Below, one piece after another: positions 1 through 7,489 of a stretch of 64,000 nt of DNA (positions are counted from its first letter, which is position 1; each line of letters begins with the position of its first letter). The notes below the pieces were generated by a model. That model saw only the letters and a list, made by a program, of their open reading frames with translations, ran no database searches and was not told where the DNA came from. Source of the DNA: Nitrospira sp. (lineage in GTDB: Bacteria > Nitrospirota > Nitrospiria > Nitrospirales > Nitrospiraceae); the NCBI GenBank assembly GCA_030653545.1, contig JAURZE010000026.1:124001-188000 (forward strand), given 5' to 3'. A program made the translations under genes and the position numbers.

Positions 1-581
1 AGGTAATTTTTGATGGTCTTGTCGCTTAAGCGAAGGTCCACCGCAATTTCTTTGTTGGTCTTGCCTTCCGCGAGCAGGGGCAGAATGGCGCGCTCTTGAG
101 GGGAGAGGCGTGTGAGGCGATCCTGGGAATGGCCGGCGGCGGCGTGGGATCGGTCGCGGATCCAATGCAAGGTCTGCTGGGCCACGCGCGGATCCAGGTA
201 GCCCTGGCCGCTGGCGACGGTGCGAATGGCCTGAACCAGATCCGTGGTTCGAACATCCTTGAGCGCGTAGCCGTGGGCTCCGCCTTGAACCGCCTCGACC
301 ACCATGGCATCCTCCGAAAAACTGGTCAGCATTAGGACACGGGTGGCCGGCGTGGTCGCGAGCAGCCGGCGGCAGGCCGCGATCCCGGACCCGTCGGGAA
401 GCTTCATGTCGAGCAATACGACGCTGGGTCGGAGACGTGCGGTTTCTGCGACGGCATCCGCGACCGACGCGGCTTCACCGACGACGCGGAAATCCGGCTC
501 GAGGTTCAGGAGCGTTCGGAGGCCCTGCCGGACGACTTCGTGGTCATCGACGATGAGCAGCGTAATACGTGCAGGTTTCAT
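1..581 (-). CDS. NarL/DevR-type response regulator, partial
   Basis: Reading inward from the ATG at 581, the protein starts MKPARITLLIVDDHEVVRQG and shows a complete receiver domain: acidic pair DD, phosphoacceptor Asp in LLDMKLP, Thr in MLTS, and Lys in YALKD. The C-terminal half begins a LuxR/GerE helix-turn-helix (LSPQERAILPLLAEGKTNKE), which runs off the left edge of the window. Its start overlaps the stop of the upstream histidine kinase in an ATGA, so the two are co-transcribed and very likely a cognate pair. The DNA-binding helix is only partly visible. The target genes and signal cannot be read from the sequence. Confidence 0.93.
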   Translation of the reverse strand, partial: MKPARITLLIVDDHEVVRQGLRTLLNLEPDFRVVGEAASVADAVAETARLRPSVVLLDMKLPDGSGIAACRRLLATTPATRVLMLTSFSEDAMVVEAVQGGAHGYALKDVRTTDLVQAIRTVASGQGYLDPRVAQQTLHWIRDRSHAAAGHSQDRLTRLSPQERAILPLLAEGKTNKEIAVDLRLSDKTIKNY

Positions 582-1384
582 ACAGGCGCTAAAATCGGTT
601 CCAGTAAAAATTCAGCGGTAATGCGCGTGCCCTGACCAAGCTTCGAGCGGAGCAGCAAGCTGCCGCCGAGTTTCTTGGCCCGCGCTTCCATATTCATCAA
701 GCCATATCCCTTGGGGTGCATGCCGGTTTCGACAAGTCCCTTTCCGTCGTCGCAGATACTGATGCGCACTCGGTTGCCGTGCGTTCTGATCGTCACCTCG
801 GCGTGCGTCGCCTGCGCATGGCGAACGCAATTGCTCAAGGCCTCTCGCACAATGTTCAGAATCTCCCGCTCTTCCTCCCTGGTGAGGATGTCGAGGGCCG
901 AAGATTGCAGACTGAGCGTGATTGTGATGCTGCCGAGTTGCTCGTAACTGCCGGCCAGCTGTCTGAGCTCCTCGGACAGGTCCATGTCCTGCACTGATCC
1001 ATCCGCAAGCCCCTTGATGATGCCGCGCACCTCGTGAATCAAGCGATTGAGCTGATCCACGGCAAGGCCGTATGAGCGGTCGCCTCTTGGTCGGGGCGCT
1101 GTATTGGTGCGGTGGGAGGCCTCTAGGTTGAGGCCGATGGCATACAGCGATTGCAAGACCGAGTCGTGAAGATCTCGGCTGATGCGGTTCCGGTCCTCTA
1201 GGAGACTGCTCAACCGCGCCTCTGTTGCGCGCAGCGACATAATCAGGTCGCTGGATGAGCGCGGGGTCTGGCGCATGATCGAATTCGTGCGAGAGCCAGA
1301 CACTGGGGATGGATGTTCTATGTCCCGTTTCTTTTGATCCGAACCATGAATGAGACGCAGCCCGTTGGAGTCCTTCTCCATCAT
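578..1384 (-). CDS. Short cytoplasmic sensor histidine kinase (HisKA_3 family)
   Basis: About 268 aa. The HisKA_3 dimerisation/phosphoacceptor motif DRNRISRDLHDSVLQS places the histidine near residue 72. The C-terminal HATPase_c domain shows the N box (EALSNCVRHA), the G1 box (DDGKGL) and a GYGLMNM segment. There is no transmembrane helix and no recognisable GAF or PAS sensor, so it is a NarX/DevS-like core kinase with a short N-terminal region that could take a cytoplasmic signal or receive it from a partner. The ATG at 1384 is preferred over the TTG just before it because GAGGA lies about 6 nt upstream. It overlaps the downstream response regulator by 4 nt. Confidence 0.9.
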   Translation of the reverse strand: MMEKDSNGLRLIHGSDQKKRDIEHPSPVSGSRTNSIMRQTPRSSSDLIMSLRATEARLSSLLEDRNRISRDLHDSVLQSLYAIGLNLEASHRTNTAPRPRGDRSYGLAVDQLNRLIHEVRGIIKGLADGSVQDMDLSEELRQLAGSYEQLGSITITLSLQSSALDILTREEEREILNIVREALSNCVRHAQATHAEVTIRTHGNRVRISICDDGKGLVETGMHPKGYGLMNMEARAKKLGGSLLLRSKLGQGTRITAEFLLEPILAPV

Positions 1385-1484
1385 CAAATTCCTCGCAAGA
1401 GATGAGTGCCTTGGAGGCTCCTCTACGCTGCAGGAGCGGTGAACGCTTACCAGGCATCATAGAAGGGTAGGGTGGGGGTGCGTC

Positions 1485-1504
1485 ACCTGGCGCATGCGCC
1501 AGGG
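1485..1504. promoter_or_regulatory. Perfect 18-bp palindrome, candidate LuxR-type operator
   Basis: CCTGGCGCATGCGCCAGG at 1486-1503 is its own reverse complement. With one flanking base on each side it gives a 20-bp site of the form ACCTG-N10-CAGGG, like the outer bases of lux/las boxes (ACCTG...CAGGT). It lies about 100 bp upstream of the kinase start at 1384, in the 247-bp gap after the LuxR-type gene. The palindrome is plainly visible; the operator role is inferred. A transcript hairpin is the alternative. Confidence 0.45.
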
Positions 1505-1631
1505 TGTGCGGAAGGCTGGCCGGCAAGGTCTAAGCGGTAGGGGCGAAAGCCGTTTCAAAATGCTTGCGATGACTAGTCGCTCAAACGCCCGACTTGCCGG
1601 ACACCTGCCTTCACCCACGTATGCAGCCGCG

Positions 1632-2186
1632 TCAGGAGGCGATCAGCCCTGCCCCTAATGCCCGTGCTACTGCCTGTGTGCGGGACGTCACGTCGAGCTT
1701 CTCGAAGATCCCGCCTACGTGAAAGCGAACGGTTCGCTCACTGAGACCCAAGATCTGTGCGATCTCCCAATTGGTTTTTCCTTCCTTCATCCACAGTAGG
1801 ACGGTGAGTTCCCTGGGAGACAGGTGGCAGGTGTTGCCGGGACCGTGAGGATGGTTCGGTTCAACGTCGAGTCTGGTTTGAATTTTCGTAAGGCAGGAAA
1901 AGAGGTAGCGCACAACACGGGGAGAATAATTTCCCCGCAGTGACGTCGTTCCACCCGCACGGTTTTCGTTCGGAGTCTTGCGCGGTGTAAGCTTGGTGCC
2001 GGTAGTCTCGCGGCGCAGCTCGGACAGCGCGGTCATGATTCGCGCCATGTCCCTTTCCCTGTCCGCCTCAAGAATCTGGTGCATGAGAGATAAGGCCATC
2101 AGCAGTTCTTCTCTTGAGAGCCCGCCAAATACGTCCGCTACAAGAGATTGAATACGTGCATCGGAGGCCGTCGGTTGGTACTTCAT
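1632..2186 (-). CDS. LuxR-type helix-turn-helix transcriptional regulator
   Basis: 184 aa. The C-terminal 65 residues are a clear GerE/LuxR HTH: LSPRELTVLLWMKEGKTNWE, then IAQILGLSERTVRFHVGGIF. The roughly 115-residue N-terminal part is largely helical and matches no domain I recognise; it lacks a receiver aspartate and is not an evident autoinducer-binding domain. The EGKTNWEI stretch is shared with the regulator at 6427-7290, suggesting related proteins on either side of the biosynthetic operon. It lies 40 bp downstream of the P450 gene on the same strand, so it may be read from the operon or from its own promoter. An imperfect AGGT-N7-ACCT repeat (2214-2228) sits just upstream of its start. 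Confidence 0.85.
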   Translation of the reverse strand: MKYQPTASDARIQSLVADVFGGLSREELLMALSLMHQILEADRERDMARIMTALSELRRETTGTKLTPRKTPNENRAGGTTSLRGNYSPRVVRYLFSCLTKIQTRLDVEPNHPHGPGNTCHLSPRELTVLLWMKEGKTNWEIAQILGLSERTVRFHVGGIFEKLDVTSRTQAVARALGAGLIAS

Positions 2187-2226
2187 GTGTGTCCTCGTTT
2201 CTACGGAACAAACAGGTTCAGTGGAC

Positions 2227-3432
2227 CTATTTCGACGCTCTGAGATTGAGCGGCAATTGTTGGTAGCCGTACACCATCAGGCTTGTGGTTTGGCGAAGGG
2301 CCGGCTCGCGGCCTCGTTCGATCACAGGGAAGCGATCAAGGAGCGTATTGAGCGTAATGGAGGCTTCGGCTCGGGCGAGAGGCGCTCCCAGGCAGTAGTG
2401 GATCCCCATTCCGAAGGCGACGTGATTGCGCAAATCTCGGTCCAGTCTGAATTCATCAGGATTGGGGAACTCGGCGGGATCCCGGTTCGCTGCGCCGTAG
2501 TAGATGGTCACGAGGGACCCTTGTGGAATCGCAACGCCGGAGAGCGCTGTGTCGCACGTCGTAATGCGGGAAAGCCGCTGGAATGGACTTTCGATTCGGA
2601 GGGTTTCTTCAATCACTCTATCAACCAGGCTTCGATCTGCTTGCAGTTGCTGCCAGAGGTCAGGGCGGTCAACTAGGATGCCGAGCATGTTTCCGATCAG
2701 ATTGGTGGTTGTTTCATTGCCGGCGATCAGGGCCAGCATGCAAAAGCCGATGATCTCAGCGTCTGCAAGGGACTCCCCGTCGACATTCGCTTCAACCAGG
2801 GCGGTAATGAGGTCTTCCGCAGCCTGTGTTCGTCGAGCGGCCGCCATTTGGCCGAAATACGCCATCATTTCCTGGTTGCTCTTTGCGCGCTCTCCGGGGG
2901 TCATTGAGCTGAAGGCGAGGAACGTGTCGCTCCAAAGTTTGAACCTGACGTAGTCCTCTCCTGGAATGCCGAGCATTCGCGCGATCACTTTCACAGGCAA
3001 AGGAATCGCATAGGCCTGCATGAACTCGGTTTCTTGCGAGGTCGCCATCTCGTCGACCAACTCATTCACCACGGTCGTGATCCATGGTTTCAGCGCCTCA
3101 ATCCGCTTGAGCGTGAACGCCTTGTTGACCAAGTGACGAAAACGAGTGTGGCGCGGAGGATCGTCATGAATAAGCGCGAGGCGGGGAACGACTTTTCCCG
3201 CGAGCGAATGATTCGATGCGAAGGTTTCATGGTTCCGTAGGGCTCCGTACACGTCGGCATACCTCATCAAGGCCCAGGCCCGCACGGGTTCATTCATGCC
3301 GGAGACGGCTCCGGCTGGAAGAAACTCATAGTTCAGGGGCGATTGCTCGCGCAGCTCGTGATACCAGGGATAAGGATTGGCGATCACGTCCGGCGTGGAC
3401 AGTTGGTCTGCGGTGATTTGTATCGTGCTCAT
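2227..3432 (-). CDS. Cytochrome P450
   Basis: About 401 aa, the size of a soluble bacterial class I P450. Visible motifs are the I-helix oxygen-activation segment LIAGNETTTN, the K-helix ExxR in EETLRIESP, and the haem loop FGMGIHYCLGAPLAR with the axial cysteine near residue 347. The longer reading frame begins 14 codons upstream, but the ATG at 3432 has a GGAGG ribosome site 8 nt before it and gives a normal P450 N-terminus (MSTIQITADQL). It is the third gene of an operon after the nitroreductase-like protein and the ketosynthase (68-bp gap). It probably hydroxylates a product of that ketosynthase and would need external ferredoxin and reductase partners, none of which are adjacent. Confidence 0.92.
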   Translation of the reverse strand: MSTIQITADQLSTPDVIANPYPWYHELREQSPLNYEFLPAGAVSGMNEPVRAWALMRYADVYGALRNHETFASNHSLAGKVVPRLALIHDDPPRHTRFRHLVNKAFTLKRIEALKPWITTVVNELVDEMATSQETEFMQAYAIPLPVKVIARMLGIPGEDYVRFKLWSDTFLAFSSMTPGERAKSNQEMMAYFGQMAAARRTQAAEDLITALVEANVDGESLADAEIIGFCMLALIAGNETTTNLIGNMLGILVDRPDLWQQLQADRSLVDRVIEETLRIESPFQRLSRITTCDTALSGVAIPQGSLVTIYYGAANRDPAEFPNPDEFRLDRDLRNHVAFGMGIHYCLGAPLARAEASITLNTLLDRFPVIERGREPALRQTTSLMVYGYQQLPLNLRASK

Positions 3433-3499
3433 TTTACAATCCTCCCGATGATCCTGAGGGCGACGCGCAAACACACGGGCGCACGTCGATCACCTTCAC

Positions 3500-4855
3500 T
3501 CACTGAATCAGATCCGTGCTCGGAGATTTCGCCAACGCCGGCGCCGCAATCGGCTCGTGGTAGAGCGCGCCGACACCGCCATGGATCAGTCTGTCTTGGG
3601 ACGCGGCGACGTCGACTCCCGATACGGCAATGACGATGTTCTTGCCGCCGAAGCCGAAACTATTAACCAAGGCCCGCTGCATCGTGCGGGACCGTCCCAC
3701 GCAGGCCACGTAGTCCAGGTCGCATTGAGGATCCGGCTGGGTCAGGTGTAGCGTCGGAGGGATGAATTGATGTTGCAGCGCCAGAACGGTCCCGATGAGT
3801 TGAAAGGCTCCGCTTGCTGCAAACGCATGCCCAAGGGCTGATTTAAAGGAACTGATCGGGACGCGATAGGCCTGGGAGCCCATCGCAGCTTTGATCGCCA
3901 AGGTTTCAATCAGATCCAATTCAACGGTTCCCAGTCCGCAGGCGTTGATGTAGTCCACCTCTTCCGGAAACCAATGGGCCGCTGCGATCGCGCGCTCGAT
4001 CGAGCGGCGATGTTCTTTGCCGGTTTCTTCGGGACGAGCCATGGAGTAGGCGTCCGTGGTAAATGCCCAGCCTTCCAGCTCGGCGTAGATCCGTGCGCCG
4101 CGCCGCTCGGCATGCTCTGCCTCCTCAAGAATGAGGCATCCGGCGCCCTCTCCCAAGACAATCCCGCAGCGTGTTTGGTCAAAGGGCCGGGGAAGGTTGC
4201 GGATGGTTCCGCCCTGGTCCGGCGCCAGAGTTCGGCCTGCATCCATGGCCGAGAAGATGGTGGGATGCAGCGGGGCTTCGGCTCCGCCGGCGATGACGAT
4301 GTCGACATCATGGCCCTGAATCAAATCGTACGCGCGCCCGATGGCGTTGGCCGTGGAGGAGCAGCCGATGGAGTAGGTTTCGCATTCACCATGGGTCCCC
4401 AAGGCGATGGAGACTTCCGCCGACACGGCATTAGGGAACGTGGTGGTCATTGTGAATGGATTTGTATGTTTGTATTGCTTTGCGAGCATCGAATCGTGCG
4501 CTTCAAAGGCTTCCTTCAATCCGCCCACCGATGTGCCGAAGCAGACCCCCACACGATCCCGGTCCTCCTGGTCCAGGTCGAGTGCGGCATCTCGACCGGC
4601 CATCAGCGCCGATGCCACGGCAAATTGCGAAACCCGACCCATCCGCCGGGCTTTTTTGGGGTGAATGAAATCGGTCGGATCGAAATCCGTGATCTCGCCG
4701 GCGAGCGAGGCGTTGAAGGGAGAGGTGTCAAAGCTGGTGATGGGCTTGATCCCGCTTTCGCCACGGCTCAACAGGTGCCAAAACATGCCCAGATCGCAGC
4801 CCAGCGGCGAAACGATCCCTAATCCGGTAATAACGACACGGCGACGATGTGTCAT
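3500..4855 (-). CDS. Divergent beta-ketoacyl-ACP synthase (FabF/KAS II-like)
   Basis: 451 aa, thiolase fold. The N-terminus is typical (RRVVITGLGIVSPLG). The nucleophile Cys165 lies in SIGCSSTANAIG, and Lys338 and His343 in SSFKSALGHAFAASGA match the FabF lysine and second histidine. The first catalytic histidine, normally in NAHGTGT, is replaced by Cys306 in INACGLGT; the codon reads TGC. Condensing or decarboxylating chemistry may therefore differ from standard KAS enzymes. No ACP, acyltransferase or reductase gene is adjacent. Its start overlaps the stop of the nitroreductase-like gene (ATGA), and the P450 gene follows. The context suggests a dedicated acyl-modifying pathway rather than housekeeping fatty-acid synthesis. 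Confidence 0.9.
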   Translation of the reverse strand: MTHRRRVVITGLGIVSPLGCDLGMFWHLLSRGESGIKPITSFDTSPFNASLAGEITDFDPTDFIHPKKARRMGRVSQFAVASALMAGRDAALDLDQEDRDRVGVCFGTSVGGLKEAFEAHDSMLAKQYKHTNPFTMTTTFPNAVSAEVSIALGTHGECETYSIGCSSTANAIGRAYDLIQGHDVDIVIAGGAEAPLHPTIFSAMDAGRTLAPDQGGTIRNLPRPFDQTRCGIVLGEGAGCLILEEAEHAERRGARIYAELEGWAFTTDAYSMARPEETGKEHRRSIERAIAAAHWFPEEVDYINACGLGTVELDLIETLAIKAAMGSQAYRVPISSFKSALGHAFAASGAFQLIGTVLALQHQFIPPTLHLTQPDPQCDLDYVACVGRSRTMQRALVNSFGFGGKNIVIAVSGVDVAASQDRLIHGGVGALYHEPIAAPALAKSPSTDLIQ

Positions 4856-6174
4856 GAGAGCACCTCCTCGTGCATCGCCGCCATGGCGGCGCCTTCATCA
4901 AGATGGCTCTGATGCCATGCGGTGAAGTGATCCCGTTGAGCCTGGGGAACTGATTCGTTCGGATAGAACTTGTCGTAGAACCCGACGTCGACGTGATGGG
5001 CTTGAAAGGCAATGACGGTCTTGAAGGCATCGGCATGGGCCGGGAATCGCCCGTAGGTGCGATAGACGTAATTACAGAACTCAATCACGGCCTCGATCGT
5101 ACGTTGTTCGTGCGGCACGATTTTCGATCCGCCGTCGGGATTCATCCATGGCCGGCTGGTGGGAGTGGTGTAAATGCCGCCGAGCCCGAATTTTGAGTCG
5201 ACCAGGCTGAGCACGGCCTCTTCAATCGAAGAGGTGAATGGCGGGCAAGGCCCTTCCCAGAGATTCGCGAGCCCGACGGGGTTCGAACGTACTCCCGCCA
5301 CGCTCGATGGCTGAAACGAGAAGCCCAGGCCTGAAAATATCTGCGGCTCAAGGCCGAGCAGGTGCCGCCCGCTGCCCACGCTTTGAATGCCGCCGCCGAG
5401 GCCGATCGCTTGCGTCATTAAGAACAGGTTCTGGCAAACCAACCCTTGTTCTTGAAGCGCCGTATCGTTGATCGCTGCGTCGAGGTCCCGAAGGGTCATC
5501 ACCCGGTTTGTGGAAGGATCATCGTGCAGGTGACCGCCCCGACTGCGGCGGAAGGCATCTAGCCCGCAACCGGCGTTGCCGTTGTCGGTATCAACGAAAA
5601 AGTAGCCATACTCTTCGCTCAGGAGGACCAGGAGGAGATTGATATAGACCCGCGCCACTTCCGTGACGGGGACCATGTAGAGGGTGCCGGGACGGTTGGT
5701 GTACCACTGATTGAACGAGAGCATGTAGGGAAGTCGGCGAGGAATCTCGAGCCGATGTTGCTGCAGCGTCACCAGCTCAGGCGGAATTCCGCTCTCGGGA
5801 TGAGAGACCGATGACGCAAAATAGACTCCTTCGTCGTCTGTGAGGAAGAGTTTGGTTGTATTGGCGGCACAAGCGCTGGCAATGGTTCTACCCTGGAAGT
5901 TCATGATGGCCATTCCTTGGCCATCCTCGCGGCCTGTCCGGCGGACGTATTGCATGTCGGCCAGATGGCGCCCGGTCTCGCCGACGCCGGCGAACAAGAG
6001 ATAACGAATTTCTTCTTGGCTCAGAGGAATCGGAGGCATGGTGCTTCGGTAGCGGAGGGGCCCCCCGGGCAGTTCCATCCCGCATCCGAACCGGCGTGTC
6101 TTGCGTTGCTCTAAGAGATCCAGCAACGTGTGTACTGCAGCAGATTTAGCAATCTGACATTCAGCGGTGATCAT
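4852..6174 (-). CDS. Nitroreductase/SagB-like flavoprotein (tentative)
   Basis: About 440 aa from the ATG at 6174, which has an AAGGAGG site 5 nt upstream; the frame stays open for 34 more codons but without such a site. Weak nitroreductase-family resemblances are the early RKTRRFG segment, LSQEEIRYLLFAGVGETG, and late QNLFLMTQAIGLGGG, a place where many FMN-dependent nitroreductases carry a QNLLLAAHALGLG stretch. It is much longer than a typical nitroreductase (about 200 aa), so it may be a two-domain SagB-type oxidase/dehydrogenase or an unrelated family. It is the first gene of the operon with the ketosynthase and P450, suggesting an FMN oxidoreductase step on the same product. Family assignment is uncertain; coding status is not. 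Confidence 0.6.
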   Translation of the reverse strand: MITAECQIAKSAAVHTLLDLLEQRKTRRFGCGMELPGGPLRYRSTMPPIPLSQEEIRYLLFAGVGETGRHLADMQYVRRTGREDGQGMAIMNFQGRTIASACAANTTKLFLTDDEGVYFASSVSHPESGIPPELVTLQQHRLEIPRRLPYMLSFNQWYTNRPGTLYMVPVTEVARVYINLLLVLLSEEYGYFFVDTDNGNAGCGLDAFRRSRGGHLHDDPSTNRVMTLRDLDAAINDTALQEQGLVCQNLFLMTQAIGLGGGIQSVGSGRHLLGLEPQIFSGLGFSFQPSSVAGVRSNPVGLANLWEGPCPPFTSSIEEAVLSLVDSKFGLGGIYTTPTSRPWMNPDGGSKIVPHEQRTIEAVIEFCNYVYRTYGRFPAHADAFKTVIAFQAHHVDVGFYDKFYPNESVPQAQRDHFTAWHQSHLDEGAAMAAMHEEVLS

Positions 6175-6224
6175 GGGCGCCTCCTTGGTTGGTGCAGAAG
6201 ATAGGGGAAGTACAACAAGAAGGG

Positions 6225-6244
6225 ACCTACCCGGATGGGTAGGC
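6225..6244. promoter_or_regulatory. lux/las-box-like palindrome upstream of the ketosynthase operon
   Basis: The 20-bp site ACCTACCCGGATGGGTAGGC contains the perfect inverted repeat CCTACCC-GGAT-GGGTAGG. The outer half-sites ACCTACC and GGTAGG match the ends of Pseudomonas las/rhl-type boxes. It lies about 50 bp upstream of the operon's first ATG (6174), in the promoter interval, with the LuxR-type regulator 6427-7290 directly beyond it. The binding role is inferred from position and symmetry. A transcribed hairpin is possible. Confidence 0.5.
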
Positions 6245-6426
6245 CCCTCAAGTGGACCAGTTTGGTAGATGAGCAAGCGTGCAAAGACACGAAGGGGCTA
6301 AGGGGTCCACAACCGGACAAGTGATTTGAGAGGTGTCGGAACGATGGGCATAAAACGGGAGATTGTTGAAGGCTTGGAGAAGCGTTCCCGAGCGGGTAGT
6401 ACTAAATGAACCGAGGGTGAGGGGGA

Positions 6427-7290
6427 CTAGGTCTTGTTATCAGGTGAGTCGGGGAACTGGATTTCTGTGGACGCATATTGCCATTGCGCGACTGCCGACC
6501 AGCGGTTTTCCACTCCTCCGAGTTTCTGATAGATGTTCTTGAGGTGAAACTTAATGGTGTTCAGACTCACTTTCAGGATCATGGATATTTCCCAGTTGGT
6601 CTTGCCTTCCGCAACCCAACGCATAATCTCTTCTTCTCGCGCGGTCAGATCTATTCGCTTGGCCGATGAATGAGTTCCCTGAGCCCATGTCGTCGCTCTC
6701 ATATAGGCCAGATGAAAATGCGGCGCCAGAATCTGCATCATGCTCCGAAGCTTCCAGATCTGGCGTTGGTCGAAATTGCTGAGCGCAAAGTATGTACAGG
6801 CGCCAAGGACTCCACGGACGCCAACCGAAAGGCAGGTCTTGACTCCGAAATCAAGCTTCAGATTTGTGACTTCTCTTGGAATGGTGAGCTCCGGGGAGTC
6901 TTCACTTGAAACAGTTCCAATCTGGGTACGATCGAGCAGTTGGATAGAGGGGTCTGTGACATAACCTTGCGAGACGTATAGCCCGTTGAGTTCTTTGTTA
7001 AAAGATGTGTAGGCGACGTGCAGGGCACGCTTCTGAGTGTTATACGAACCGCACGCAGCAAACTCGTGTGGAATCAACGGGGACACCGCGGAGGCGAGGT
7101 TTGGCAGTTGGTCGCGATTCTGCACCCCTCTGACCTGATACATGATTTCGGCCAGATGCTGAAATTCTTTCCGGGACGGGTATTGAAGGCTTTCCGGGCC
7201 GCGAAAAATCACTGCACCACCTTTATGCTCTGTCTGCTGCTCTCTCTCCGCCAACTGGTGGGGTGGAGAACGAGGGCATCGAGGGGACAC
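6427..7290 (-). CDS. LuxR-family regulator with long N-terminal sensory domain
   Basis: 287 aa from the GTG at 7290. A second GTG at 7212 has AAAGGTGG about 4 nt upstream and may be the real start (261 aa). The C-terminus is a GerE/LuxR HTH (LTAREEEIMRWVAEGKTNWE, then ISMILKVSLNTIKFHLKNIY). The N-terminal 180-190 residues resemble in layout the sensory part of LuxR solos or EpsA-type regulators, including FGVKTCLSVGVRGVLG and FDQRQIWKLRSMMQILAPHF, but the AHL-contacting residues of LuxR/TraR are not obvious. It is transcribed in the same direction as the operon below it and separated from it by the lux-box-like palindrome. No luxI-type synthase is in the window. Confidence 0.82.
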   Translation of the reverse strand: MSPRCPRSPPHQLAEREQQTEHKGGAVIFRGPESLQYPSRKEFQHLAEIMYQVRGVQNRDQLPNLASAVSPLIPHEFAACGSYNTQKRALHVAYTSFNKELNGLYVSQGYVTDPSIQLLDRTQIGTVSSEDSPELTIPREVTNLKLDFGVKTCLSVGVRGVLGACTYFALSNFDQRQIWKLRSMMQILAPHFHLAYMRATTWAQGTHSSAKRIDLTAREEEIMRWVAEGKTNWEISMILKVSLNTIKFHLKNIYQKLGGVENRWSAVAQWQYASTEIQFPDSPDNKT

Positions 7291-7416
7291 GATAACGACG
7301 CATGCTTGGGGAGTGTCTTGCCCCCTTGCTGTGGGACTTGGGGGTGGATATAAGGCCGTTGAGTCCTCATACCGTCATGACCACGAAGGGGGAGTTCAAA
7401 GGACCAGACGGATCTA

Positions 7417-7430
7417 GTGTAGTGATACAT
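7417..7430. repeat. Left terminal inverted repeat of the IS630 element
   Basis: GTGTAGTGATACAT directly follows the TA at 7415-7416. It matches the reverse complement of 8572-8585 at 13 of 14 positions. Confidence 0.9.
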
Positions 7431-7489
7431 AAATAGCTTTACTTATTATACCGTACGGGTATACTCCTCCCCAAGAGGAGGACTGGCCT

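Noticed and set aside
612-1526. 304-aa frame over the histidine kinase gene
   Set aside because: It is a shifted reading of the same minus-strand gene; the product is Arg/His/Pro-rich with no domain, while the other frame gives a full kinase.
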